14,648 bases of DNA from JAGOPO01 sp035524755. GTDB taxonomy: Bacteria > Patescibacteriota > Minisyncoccia > 2-02-FULL-40-12 > GWA2-44-9. Location: contig DATKOD010000011.1 of assembly GCA_035524755.1 (NCBI GenBank), positions 1-14,648 of the forward strand, given 5' to 3'. The translations under genes and the position numbers were made by a program. The notes beneath the pieces were generated by a model. The model was not told the DNA's origin, did not search any database, and saw only the letters and a program-made list of their open reading frames with translations. Positions 1 through 11,353 of this stretch are shown one piece after another (position 1 is the stretch's first letter; each line of letters opens with the position of its first letter).

Positions 1-1068
1 CTACCGCTTGAAGACCTTCGGACCCATCTCGCCGCTGAGCGGCTGAGCATCCACTACCGCGGACGCGGCGTAGATCTTCTCGCGTATCTCGTTCTCCAGC
101 TTCGGGTTCTCTTTGAGGAACTTCCGGGCGCCTTCCATCCCCTGGCCGAGCTTCTCGTCGCCGTAGTTGTACCAGCTTCCCTGTTTCTGGACGACGGCGA
201 ACTGGATGCCGGCGTTCACGACGTCGGCATGGCCGGAGATGCCTTCGTTGTAGAGGATATCGAACTCGCAGGTACGGAACGGCGCGGCGACCTTGTTCTT
301 CACGACTTTGACCTTGACGCGGTTGCCGACGATCTTCTCGCCGGACTGGATCTGTGCGGCGCGCCGGATCTCCACACGCACGCTGGAATAGAATTTGAGC
401 GCCAACCCGCCCGTCGTGGTCTCCGGGTTGCCGAACATGATGCCGATCTTGTGACGGATCTGGTTGATGAACAGGACGGTCGTGTTCGTCTTCGCGGAGA
501 CGCCGGCGAGCTTGCGTAACGCGTGGCTCATCAGCCGCGCCTGCAGACCGACGTGCTGTTGGTCCATCTCGCCTTCGATTTCCGCGCGCGGCGTCAGTGC
601 CGCCACCGAGTCGATGACCACGAGCGATATGCCGCCGGACTTCACCAGCGTCTCGACGATCTCCAGGGCCTGTTCGCCGTTGTCGGGCTGGGAGATGAGC
701 AGATCACTGGTCTTCACGCCCAGGCGCTTGGCGTACTCGGGGTCCAGGGCGTGTTCGGCGTCGACGTATGCGGCGACACCGCCCATCTTCTGGACTTCGG
801 CCACCAAGTGCAGTGCCAGGGTCGTTTTCCCGGACGATTCCGGGCCGTAGACCTCGATGATGCGCCCGCGGGGCATCCCGCCGACGCCCAGGGCGATGTC
901 CAGCGAGATGGAACCGGTCGGGATGACGTCGATATCCACCCGCTTGGCCTCCCCGAGCTTCATGATGCTTCCCTCGCCGTACTTCTCCTGGATCTCCGCG
1001 ATCGCCATCGAGACGTTCCGGTTCTCGCCCGCGTCCGCCTTCGCCCCCTTAGTGTCCTTTTTTGCCAT
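1..1068 (-). CDS. recA: RecA recombinase
   Basis: RecA forms ATP-dependent filaments on single-stranded DNA and drives strand exchange and repair in the cytoplasm. The 355-residue product matches the usual family length. Visible motifs are Walker A GPESSGKT at 75-82, the DAEHALDP segment with the catalytic Glu at 105, Walker B (VVIDS) ending near 154, and loop L2 from INQIR (201) to the TTTGG-ALKFY segment near 227. The ATG start at 1068 gives the expected N-terminus; no Shine-Dalgarno sequence precedes it. The TAG stop occupies bases 1-3, so the gene is complete but nothing downstream is visible. It follows the DedA gene by 28 nt with no evident promoter, so it is probably cotranscribed from ftsK. 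Oddities are His at the L2 position that is Met197 in E. coli, Leu in GGLALKFY, and a basic C-terminus (KVFKR) without the acidic tail of E. coli RecA. Confidence 0.98.
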   Translation of the reverse strand: MAKKDTKGAKADAGENRNVSMAIAEIQEKYGEGSIMKLGEAKRVDIDVIPTGSISLDIALGVGGMPRGRIIEVYGPESSGKTTLALHLVAEVQKMGGVAAYVDAEHALDPEYAKRLGVKTSDLLISQPDNGEQALEIVETLVKSGGISLVVIDSVAALTPRAEIEGEMDQQHVGLQARLMSHALRKLAGVSAKTNTTVLFINQIRHKIGIMFGNPETTTGGLALKFYSSVRVEIRRAAQIQSGEKIVGNRVKVKVVKNKVAAPFRTCEFDILYNEGISGHADVVNAGIQFAVVQKQGSWYNYGDEKLGQGMEGARKFLKENPKLENEIREKIYAASAVVDAQPLSGEMGPKVFKR

Positions 1069-1096
1069 GAAAATGGGTTATTGGTGTCGCCAGAGC

Positions 1097-1723
1097 TTAG
1101 CGCGTCTGCGTCCCGGAGACAAGCATGTCGCGAGCCTTCTTGGACGAGATCGCAGCAGCCACCAGAATGACGATGATGAAGACGGCCGCCAAAAACCCGG
1201 TGTATCGGACGTACGGCAACAGCGCGCGGTAGGTTCTATGCGTACCGGCACCGAGCATCATCAGGATGCCGTACTGGACCGCCGATACGGGAACCGCGGT
1301 CCCATAGAACCGCTTCCACGAGATACGGGCGTACCCGGCGGCCGTCAGCATCGGCGCCCCCATGCCGTACGCGATCTTCGAAAGCACGACCGTCTTGGAC
1401 GGATGCTTGCGCCACAGGTCCAGGAGGAATCCGAGACGTTGCTCTGTGACACCGATGTGATGCCCGAACCGGTTAAGCAGGTCGCGTTTGTGCATGTGCC
1501 GTCCCGCCCAGTACCAGATGGAGTCCGGGATGAGGTCGCCGATGATGAGGACGGAGTACGCGGCCCATGGGTTGAACACGCCCGCCGCGACCAGGACGCC
1601 CGACAGGAACGCCACCGTCGTCCCTTCGAAGATGGCGACGGGGATGAAGAACGCATAGCGGTAATGGATCAGTTGGCTGACCGTGACCCTGATGATCGGA
1701 TGGAGGCCGAACGGCAGCACCAT
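1097..1723 (-). CDS. DedA/VTT-domain membrane protein
   Basis: This 208-residue multi-pass inner membrane protein belongs to the DedA (VTT/SNARE-associated) family. Family members are linked to lipid scrambling or flipping and membrane homeostasis; the substrate here is unknown. Supporting features are the N-terminal hydrophobic block with Glu33 (IFEG), the GD-x7-YWAGR signature at about 62-75, the AAG-x-ARI-x-W-x-RF segment at 128-139, and a C-terminal membrane helix near 175-192. The usual arginine-containing motif (RF-x-PG-x-R) is replaced by SKIAYGMGAP (115-124), so this is a divergent subgroup. The ATG lies 4 nt after the VKOR stop, which indicates cotranscription; no Shine-Dalgarno is visible. 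Family assignment is firm, specific function is not. Confidence 0.85.
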   Translation of the reverse strand: MVLPFGLHPIIRVTVSQLIHYRYAFFIPVAIFEGTTVAFLSGVLVAAGVFNPWAAYSVLIIGDLIPDSIWYWAGRHMHKRDLLNRFGHHIGVTEQRLGFLLDLWRKHPSKTVVLSKIAYGMGAPMLTAAGYARISWKRFYGTAVPVSAVQYGILMMLGAGTHRTYRALLPYVRYTGFLAAVFIIVILVAAAISSKKARDMLVSGTQTR

Positions 1724-1727
1724 ACCG

Positions 1728-2111
1728 TTAGCGGAGGAAGACGGCCCAGAACATCACGAAGAAGTTCAATGCCGAGATGACGCACCACGTACAGAACGCA
1801 CGCAGGACGAACGCTTGCACGTAGGTGAAGTAAAGCGAGAACAAAAATCCGATGAGGACGATCGCTTTGAGCGGCCAAAGCGGGAACGCCGGCTGCATTA
1901 CGACCAGGAACAGGATGGCAGCGTACATCAGGAACCCCCAGATGGAGTTCGGCACGCCCATCGTCACCGACTGGCGGGCGTATTGCACTTTCCGGCACCA
2001 TGCCTTCGGGAACCCGATGCATGCCACGTCAGTGCCCGTGAACTTATGCCAGATCAAGTACATCGTATCCGCAACCCCGATGACCGCGCAGACCATGAGA
2101 ATACTCAGCAT
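1728..2111 (-). CDS. Stand-alone vitamin K epoxide reductase (VKOR) domain protein
   Basis: This 127-residue membrane protein is a bacterial VKOR homologue, the quinone-linked partner that reoxidises extracytoplasmic thiol oxidases (a DsbB-like role). Two loop cysteines, C31 and C39, are followed by a G-x-P-x-S-x-x-G segment (GVPNSIWG, 52-59). The redox centre C107-T-W-C110 sits at the start of the last hydrophobic helix. Four membrane segments can be placed near 3-22, 53-72, 80-97 and 102-125. No thioredoxin-like domain is fused, unlike many bacterial VKORs, and no DsbA-like gene is in the window. It starts 9 nt after the ftsK stop and ends 4 nt before the DedA gene, so it is an operon member. 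No Shine-Dalgarno is seen upstream of the ATG. Confidence 0.9.
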   Translation of the reverse strand: MLSILMVCAVIGVADTMYLIWHKFTGTDVACIGFPKAWCRKVQYARQSVTMGVPNSIWGFLMYAAILFLVVMQPAFPLWPLKAIVLIGFLFSLYFTYVQAFVLRAFCTWCVISALNFFVMFWAVFLR

Positions 2112-2120
2112 GGGAATGGA

Positions 2121-4328
2121 TTAATTGGTACGCTCCGCCTCCGGCGTATCCGCATGGACGACGTCCGGATTCTGCAAGGATGGACCGCCGATGACCGCAC
2201 CGTCGCGCGAGATGTAGACCTGCCGCGGCTTAGCGCCGTCGCCCGGCCCGATGACACCCTTGGATTCCAGGATATCCAGCATGCGTGCCGCGCGCGCATA
2301 GCCAAGGCCCATGCGACGTTGGAGCAGCGATGCGGACGCCTTCTGGAGATCGATGACCATGGCGCGGGCCTCGTCGTAGCGCTCGTCCTCCACTTCTCCG
2401 CCGTCGCCGTTGAGGCCCATGCCCGTGCCGGGTCCGGTGGTTGGTTTCTCGAACGATTCCGCGAGACGGTCCTCGTCGGCGGTCATACCCAGTTCCTCGG
2501 CCTGCGTCTTGATGAACTTCACAACCTGCTCGATCTCGTGTGTCGCCACGAACGGCCCCTGCAGACGCCGCGGCTGAGCCGTGTCGGAGCCGACGAACAG
2601 CATGTCGCCGTTGCCCAACAGCGTCTCCGCGCCGGACTGATCGATGATGATACGTGAGTTCAGCTGGTTGGCGACACGCAGCGCGATACGGGCATTGATG
2701 TTCGCCTTGATGAGCCCGGTCAGTACCGAGACCTCAGGCCGCTGGGTAGCCAAGATGAGGTGGATACCGACTGCACGGGCCATTTGAGCCAATCGGACGA
2801 TAGCGGGTTCGGTTTCACGGCCGTACGTCTTCATCAGGTCGGCCATCTCGTCCATGACCACGATGATGAACGGCATCAGCGGCTCGTCGCGCTTCACCGC
2901 ACGTTCGTTATAGCCGACGATGTCACGGACCTTGGCCTCTTGCAGGCGGACATAGCGTTGGTCCATCTCCATCACGAGCTGCTTCAGGATGGGCGGGACT
3001 TTCTTGTTGTCGGTGATGACGGGTTTAAGCAGGTGCGGAATGCCGTCATAGAGCGGCAGCTCCACGCGTTTGGGGTCCACCATGATGAACCGCAACAACT
3101 CCGGCCCGTACTTGTAGAGCAGGGAGAGGATGAGCCCGTGGATCATGACCGACTTGCCCGAGCCGGTCTGTCCGGCGATGAGCAGGTGCGGCATCTTGTC
3201 CAACCCCGCGAAGACCGCTTCGCCGGATACGTCGCGGCCCAATGCGAGCGGCATCAGGAGCGGCGACTTCTTGTATGCGTCAGCCTCCAGCATGTTGCGC
3301 ATGCCGACCAATGAGACCTTCTTGTTGGGTACTTCGATGCCGACCAGCGATTTTCCCGGGATGGGTGCCTCGATGCGGATGGGATGCGCCGCGAGCGCAA
3401 GCGACAGGTCGGATCCCAGCGCCGTGATGCGTGAAAGTTTGACACCGACCGCCGGCCGCATCGTGTACTGCGTGACCGTCGGACCGACGGACACTTCGCC
3501 CATCTCCACCTCGATGCCGAAATTCGCCAAGGTGCGCTTGATGATGGCCGCCGTGGCGTTGATGTCTCCCGATGACGCGTGGTCCTGGTCCACCGACAGG
3601 AAGTCAGTCGGTGGCACGCGCCAGTTACCTGATTTCATCGCTTTGACCATGAACTCGCGGGTCTCGTCTTTCTTGACTACCGGCGCTGCCGCCGGGACCT
3701 GCATCGGCAGTTCGGAGATGGTCTTGCCGCCGGATTTGACCACCAACTGCTGGATGTCGCTGGCCTTCATCTCTTCTTCCTTCGCAGCCTCTTCCTCCGG
3801 CGTGGAGCGCATGAACAGTTGATAGATGGGAACGTCCAGGGTCAGAAGCATGGAAACGACGACCAGACCGATCAGGATGACCATGGTGGCGATGAAACCG
3901 AGGAACGAAAACAGCGGCCACCCGAGCGCCACACCCAACCACCCGCCCTGAATGATACGTTGGGCAGTGTCCGCCTGACCGATGGAGTAGAAAATGCCCA
4001 ATACCGCGAGCACGAACAGGACAGTACCCAGGACCGCCGAGGTCGCGATCCGCCGGTGGACCGACTTGATGAACGCGACCCCGAGCATCGCGAATGCGAT
4101 GGGGATGATGAAGAATCCCCAGCCGAACAGCGAACGGGCGCCTTGGTTAAAATAGGTGCCGGCCATGCCGGCCTTGCCCCAGAACGCCAGGATACTGACG
4201 ACGACGATCAGAAAACACAGGATTCCCGCGATGGAGTTGCGGGTCTCCTGCGAGACTCCTATGGAGAAGCCGCCTTCGGACGTGTCGTCGTCCTTCTTCT
4301 TGTTCTTCTTCTTGCCGTTCTTAGCCAC
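2121..4328 (-). CDS. ftsK: DNA translocase FtsK/SpoIIIE
   Basis: FtsK is a septum-anchored, ATP-driven DNA pump that clears and aligns chromosome termini at division. The 735-residue protein has a Lys-rich cytoplasmic start (1-14), four predicted membrane helices (about 33-50, 70-88, 96-116, 140-163), and a short charged linker (about 165-240). The motor follows, with Walker A AGQTGSGKS at 385-393, the conserved DPKRVEL segment at 418-424 and Walker B IIVVMDEMADLM at 488-499. A C-terminal winged-helix gamma domain lies at about 649-708. The linker is far shorter than in E. coli, giving a SpoIIIE-like size. The start is GTG at 4328: an in-frame TGA lies only a few codons upstream with no other start between. 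It heads the ftsK-VKOR-DedA-recA run and has its own extended -10 promoter. Confidence 0.97.
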   Translation of the reverse strand: MAKNGKKKNKKKDDDTSEGGFSIGVSQETRNSIAGILCFLIVVVSILAFWGKAGMAGTYFNQGARSLFGWGFFIIPIAFAMLGVAFIKSVHRRIATSAVLGTVLFVLAVLGIFYSIGQADTAQRIIQGGWLGVALGWPLFSFLGFIATMVILIGLVVVSMLLTLDVPIYQLFMRSTPEEEAAKEEEMKASDIQQLVVKSGGKTISELPMQVPAAAPVVKKDETREFMVKAMKSGNWRVPPTDFLSVDQDHASSGDINATAAIIKRTLANFGIEVEMGEVSVGPTVTQYTMRPAVGVKLSRITALGSDLSLALAAHPIRIEAPIPGKSLVGIEVPNKKVSLVGMRNMLEADAYKKSPLLMPLALGRDVSGEAVFAGLDKMPHLLIAGQTGSGKSVMIHGLILSLLYKYGPELLRFIMVDPKRVELPLYDGIPHLLKPVITDNKKVPPILKQLVMEMDQRYVRLQEAKVRDIVGYNERAVKRDEPLMPFIIVVMDEMADLMKTYGRETEPAIVRLAQMARAVGIHLILATQRPEVSVLTGLIKANINARIALRVANQLNSRIIIDQSGAETLLGNGDMLFVGSDTAQPRRLQGPFVATHEIEQVVKFIKTQAEELGMTADEDRLAESFEKPTTGPGTGMGLNGDGGEVEDERYDEARAMVIDLQKASASLLQRRMGLGYARAARMLDILESKGVIGPGDGAKPRQVYISRDGAVIGGPSLQNPDVVHADTPEAERTN

Positions 4329-4354
4329 GCGGAAAGCAGGTCAGATACCCCTCC

Positions 4355-4363
4355 AGTATACCA
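4355..4363 (-). promoter_or_regulatory. Extended -10 promoter for the ftsK-recA operon
   Basis: Read on the minus strand, TGG precedes TATACT (-10 at 4360-4355), a TGn extended -10 with five of six consensus bases. No convincing -35 lies 16-18 bp upstream, which fits extended -10 promoters. The expected start near 4348 gives a leader of about 20 nt before the ftsK GTG. The AT-rich 53-nt gap between rpoC and ftsK stands out from its GC-rich surroundings. A GGAGGGG run just after the -10 would lie at or before the transcript 5' end, so it is unlikely to act as a ribosome binding site. Confidence 0.55.
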
Positions 4364-4381
4364 AATTCCGTAAAAGAGAAC

Positions 4382-7987
<3,606 letters not shown>

Positions 7988-7995
7988 GGTCGTGT

Positions 7996-10900
7996 TTAGC
8001 GTTCAACCAGTTCTACGTTGAGCCCGAGCCCTTTCATTTCAGCCAAGAGCACCTTGAACGACTCCGGCAGATGCGGTGCGGTGATCTCTTCGCCGTTCAC
8101 GATGGATTCGTACGTCTTCGCACGGCCCAGGACGTCGTCGGACTTGATGGTCAGCATCTCCTGCAGCGTATGCGCCGCGCCATATCCTTCCAGTGCCCAG
8201 ACTTCCATTTCACCGAACCGCTGGCCGCCGAACTGGGCTTTGCCGCCCAGCGGCTGCTGCGTGATCAGCGAGTAGGGCCCGATGGAGCGCATGTGGATCT
8301 TGTCCTCCACCATATGGATGAGCTTCATGAAATAGGTGATGCCGACGTGGCACGGACGGTCGAACGGCAGACCGGTCTTGCCGTCGAAGAGCTGCGATTT
8401 GCCTTCGGGTGAATAGCCCGCTTTGGCGAGTTCGTCTGCGATGGATTCCTTCGATGCGCCCGCCATGGCGGGCGTCGCCGCGAGATAGCCGAGCTTCTTT
8501 GCGGCCAGCGCGAGGTGGGATTCGAACAACTGGCCGATGTTCATACGGGAAATGACGCCGAACGGGTTCAGGATGATGTCCACCGGAGTGCCGTCCGCCA
8601 AGAACGGCATGTCCTGTTCATGGAGGATGGCGGAGATGACACCTTTGTTACCGTGCCGCCCGGCGAGCTTGTCGCCCACCTGGATCTTGCGCAGCTGTGC
8701 CACCGAAACCTGTACGCGCTTGATGACGCCCGCATCCAGTTTGTCGCCGGCATCGCGCGAAAAGATCTTCACGCCGACGACACGGCCGACTTTGCCGTAG
8801 TCCAGTTTCAGCGACGTGTCTTTGACGTCCCGGGACTTCTCGCCGAAGATCGCGCGCAACAGTCGCTCTTCGGCGGTCAGGTCGGATTCTCCCTTCGGTG
8901 AGATCTTTCCGACAAGGATGTCCTGGCTGCGGACCTCTGCGCCGACGCGCACGATGCCGTCCCCGTCCAAATCGGCCAGACGCTCGGCGGCGACGTTCGG
9001 GATGTCGTAGGTCATCGCTTCCGGCCCGAGCTTGGTCTCTCGGACGTCGACGATGTAGTCGTGGATATGGATGGAGGAGAGGACGTCGTCCTTAACGAGT
9101 CGCTCAGAAATGACAATGGAGTCCTCGAACGTCGCACCCTCGAACGACATATAGGCGACCAGGAGATTTCGGCCCAATGCGAGTTCGCCACCGTCAGTGG
9201 ACGGGCCGTCGGCGATAGGTTCGCCCTTTTTGACTTTCTCGCCTTTCGTGACCAACGGACGCTGGTTCATCGCGGTGAACGCGTTGGAACGGGCGAACTT
9301 CAGGAGTTTGAATTCATGTTCGGTACCCGAGACGCCCTCGATGACGATATGGGCAGCATCGGCTGCGGTGACCATGCCCGCTTCCGGCGCGATCAGGACA
9401 AGTCCGGAATCCAGGGCGACCTTGCCTTCCAGGCCGGTACCGACGTACGGCGCCTCCGGGGCGATGAGCGGCACCGCTTGGCGTTGCATGTTCGAACCCA
9501 TCAGGGCACGGTTCGCATCATCATGCTCAAGGAACGGAATGAGCGATGTCGTCACCGAGAACGCCTGGCGGGGTGAGACGTCTATGTACTGGATCTCTTC
9601 GGGCGTGGCGGTGCCCGGCTCGCCGTGGATACGGGCGACGATCGACTCGTTGGTCATTTTGCCTTTCGCATCAGTAACGGCGCCGGATTGCGCGATGATG
9701 TAACGCTCCTCTTCGGTCGCATCCATGTACTGGACCTCATCGGTCACGACGCCATGCTTCACCTTGAAATACGGCGTGAGGATGAAGCCGAGCGGCGAGA
9801 TCTTCCCGTACAGGGCAAGGTGACCGACCAGACCGATGTTCGGTCCTTCCGGCGTGGCGACGGGACAGATGCGTCCATAGTGTGACGGGTGCACGTCGCG
9901 GACTTCGAAGCTGGCGCGTTCCTTCGTGAGACCACCCGGACCCATGGCCGACAGACGACGCTTATGCTCCAATTCCGACAGCGGGTTGTGCTGGTCCATG
10001 AACTGCGACATCTGGCCGGATGCGAAGAACTCCTTGAGCGCTGCCACGAACGGCCGGCCATTGATGAGTTGACTGGGCAGGATCTGCGAGATGTCCGACG
10101 TGGACATGCGGTCTTTGATGATACGCTCCATGCGGGCGAATGCGACGCGGAGCCGGTCCTGCAGAAGCTCCCCGAGCGTTTTGACCCGGCGGTTGCCCAG
10201 GTGGTCGATGTTGTCGGGTTCGGCATTGGGTGCGTTGTTGAGTCGCACGATCTCGCGCAACACATGGATGATGTCCTCCTTGCGGAGCACGCGATTGGTC
10301 TTGACCTCGATGTCCAGATCCTCGTTGAACCGCTGGTTCATGCGATGACGCCCTACTTTGGAGAGGTCGTAGCGGGCCGGGGTGAAGAACATGTTCTGCA
10401 CCATCTGTTTCGCGGTATCAACTGTCGCCGGATCACCGGGGCGGATGCGCTTATAGATCTCGATCATGCCTTCGCCCTCGTTGGACGACGGGTCCTGCAG
10501 AATGGTCGCCAGGATAAATTTGACGTTCGGGTCGGTGTCGACGTCCGCGAACAGCTTCTTGATCTCGTCGTCGGACGCGATGCCGAACGCACGCAACAGC
10601 GCCGTCGCCGGTACCTTGCGTTTGCGGTCGATGCGGGCTGAGATGACGCCGTTCGCTTCCGTCTCGAACTCCAGCCATGCGCCACGGCTCGGGATGAGTT
10701 TGGCACCAAAATACCGCTGGTTGCGGGATGATGTGGAGAGCTGGAAGAACGTACCGGGAGAACGGATGAGCTGCGAGATGACGACGCGCTCGACGCCGTT
10801 GACGATGAACGTACCGCGCGGGGTCATCATCGGCAGGTCAGCGATGAAGAGCTCCTGCGTCTTCTCCGCCTTGGTGCGCTTGTTCTTGAGTTTGACCGTG

Positions 10901-11178
10901 AACTTCAACGGCGCCTCGAACGTGACGTTTTTTTCTATCGCTTGACGTTCGGTGTATTTCGCTTCGTCGAGTTTGAAATCGACGAAGGAGAGTTCCAGCT
11001 CATTGCCGGTCCAGTCTTCCACCGGTGAGACGTCGCGCAGCAGTTCGCGTAGCCCATGTTTCAAAAACCAGTCGTACGAGTCCAGCTGGACCTGCACGAG
11101 GTTGGGCGCATCGAATTCCGCGAGATTCTGATGGCGACTGAAAATTTTGCGTTCAGTGGTCTTCACGGGAGACAACAA
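7996..11178 (-). CDS. rpoB: RNA polymerase beta subunit
   Basis: The beta subunit completes the RNA polymerase active centre and carries the rifampicin pocket. At 1060 residues it is much shorter than E. coli RpoB (1342), lacking lineage-specific insertions. The rifampicin region is at about 388-417, with Asp395, His405 and Ser410 corresponding to E. coli D516, H526 and S531, all wild type; the position of L511 is Met390. The catalytic lysines in GDKLAGRHGNKG are K837 and K845. The C-terminus carries the GEMEVWALEGYGAA segment. I chose the TTG at 11178: a GAGGGGG Shine-Dalgarno ends 7 nt upstream, and a second TTG (codon 2) and a GTG (codon 5) are weaker options. The gene follows a 175-nt leader and precedes rpoC by 8 nt. 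Ribosomal protein genes rplJ and rplL are not adjacent, unlike the E. coli arrangement. Confidence 0.98.
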   Translation of the reverse strand: MLSPVKTTERKIFSRHQNLAEFDAPNLVQVQLDSYDWFLKHGLRELLRDVSPVEDWTGNELELSFVDFKLDEAKYTERQAIEKNVTFEAPLKFTVKLKNKRTKAEKTQELFIADLPMMTPRGTFIVNGVERVVISQLIRSPGTFFQLSTSSRNQRYFGAKLIPSRGAWLEFETEANGVISARIDRKRKVPATALLRAFGIASDDEIKKLFADVDTDPNVKFILATILQDPSSNEGEGMIEIYKRIRPGDPATVDTAKQMVQNMFFTPARYDLSKVGRHRMNQRFNEDLDIEVKTNRVLRKEDIIHVLREIVRLNNAPNAEPDNIDHLGNRRVKTLGELLQDRLRVAFARMERIIKDRMSTSDISQILPSQLINGRPFVAALKEFFASGQMSQFMDQHNPLSELEHKRRLSAMGPGGLTKERASFEVRDVHPSHYGRICPVATPEGPNIGLVGHLALYGKISPLGFILTPYFKVKHGVVTDEVQYMDATEEERYIIAQSGAVTDAKGKMTNESIVARIHGEPGTATPEEIQYIDVSPRQAFSVTTSLIPFLEHDDANRALMGSNMQRQAVPLIAPEAPYVGTGLEGKVALDSGLVLIAPEAGMVTAADAAHIVIEGVSGTEHEFKLLKFARSNAFTAMNQRPLVTKGEKVKKGEPIADGPSTDGGELALGRNLLVAYMSFEGATFEDSIVISERLVKDDVLSSIHIHDYIVDVRETKLGPEAMTYDIPNVAAERLADLDGDGIVRVGAEVRSQDILVGKISPKGESDLTAEERLLRAIFGEKSRDVKDTSLKLDYGKVGRVVGVKIFSRDAGDKLDAGVIKRVQVSVAQLRKIQVGDKLAGRHGNKGVISAILHEQDMPFLADGTPVDIILNPFGVISRMNIGQLFESHLALAAKKLGYLAATPAMAGASKESIADELAKAGYSPEGKSQLFDGKTGLPFDRPCHVGITYFMKLIHMVEDKIHMRSIGPYSLITQQPLGGKAQFGGQRFGEMEVWALEGYGAAHTLQEMLTIKSDDVLGRAKTYESIVNGEEITAPHLPESFKVLLAEMKGLGLNVELVER

Positions 11179-11182
11179 AACA

Positions 11183-11203
11183 CGGCCCCCTCAGGGAGTG
11201 CCG
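11183..11203 (-). promoter_or_regulatory. rpoB ribosome binding site inside a hairpin
   Basis: On the minus strand CTCCC pairs with GGGGG across a TGA loop, and CGG below pairs with CCG around a 2-nt bulge. The GGGGG arm is part of the GAGGGGG Shine-Dalgarno sequence (11192-11186), 7 nt before the TTG start at 11178. If it forms, the hairpin would hide the ribosome binding site. Whether any ligand or protein acts on it is not visible. Confidence 0.45.
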
Positions 11204-11216
11204 CGACGGATTGCAG

Positions 11217-11222
11217 GTTATA
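11217..11222 (-). promoter_or_regulatory. Possible -10 element for rpoBC
   Basis: TATAAC on the minus strand resembles a -10 box and would give a start near 11210, leaving a leader of about 30 nt that contains the rpoB hairpin. No good -35 and no TGn extension accompany it, so this is tentative. Transcription could instead continue from the rodA side, since no terminator is seen in the leader. Confidence 0.3.
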
Positions 11223-11307
11223 CGCCGGTTGTGTCGAAATGCACAGGGTGGGAGGGAGGCGTCCGGGACCCCCGCGAGGGAAGATTCCAGATGCCCGCCC
11301 CTGGCAA

Positions 11308-11329
11308 TGCGGTCCGGTTCAGGACCGCA
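11308..11329 (-). other. Perfect hairpin in the rpoB upstream region
   Basis: Arms TGCGGTCC and GGACCGCA (8 bp, perfect) enclose a 6-nt loop in the 175-nt gap (11179-11353) between the TsaB-like gene and rpoB. No T-run follows, so it is not a typical intrinsic terminator. It may be an RNA processing or leader structure. The rest of the gap is GC-rich, with the hairpin and -10 noted separately, and holds no convincing gene. Confidence 0.5.
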
Positions 11330-11353
11330 GTACATGCGCCTATCACCTGCCCT

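Noticed and set aside
1683..2657. 324-codon plus-strand open frame opposite VKOR and ftsK
   Set aside because: It is an antisense shadow, rich in His, Asp and Arg, crossing two real genes.
4348..4354. GGAGGGG as the ftsK ribosome binding site
   Set aside because: It lies 19 nt before the GTG and right after the -10 box, so it would be at or outside the transcript start.
11153..11335. 60-codon frame in the rpoB leader
   Set aside because: It runs out of frame into rpoB, has no clear ribosome binding site and atypical composition, so a leader peptide is not supported.
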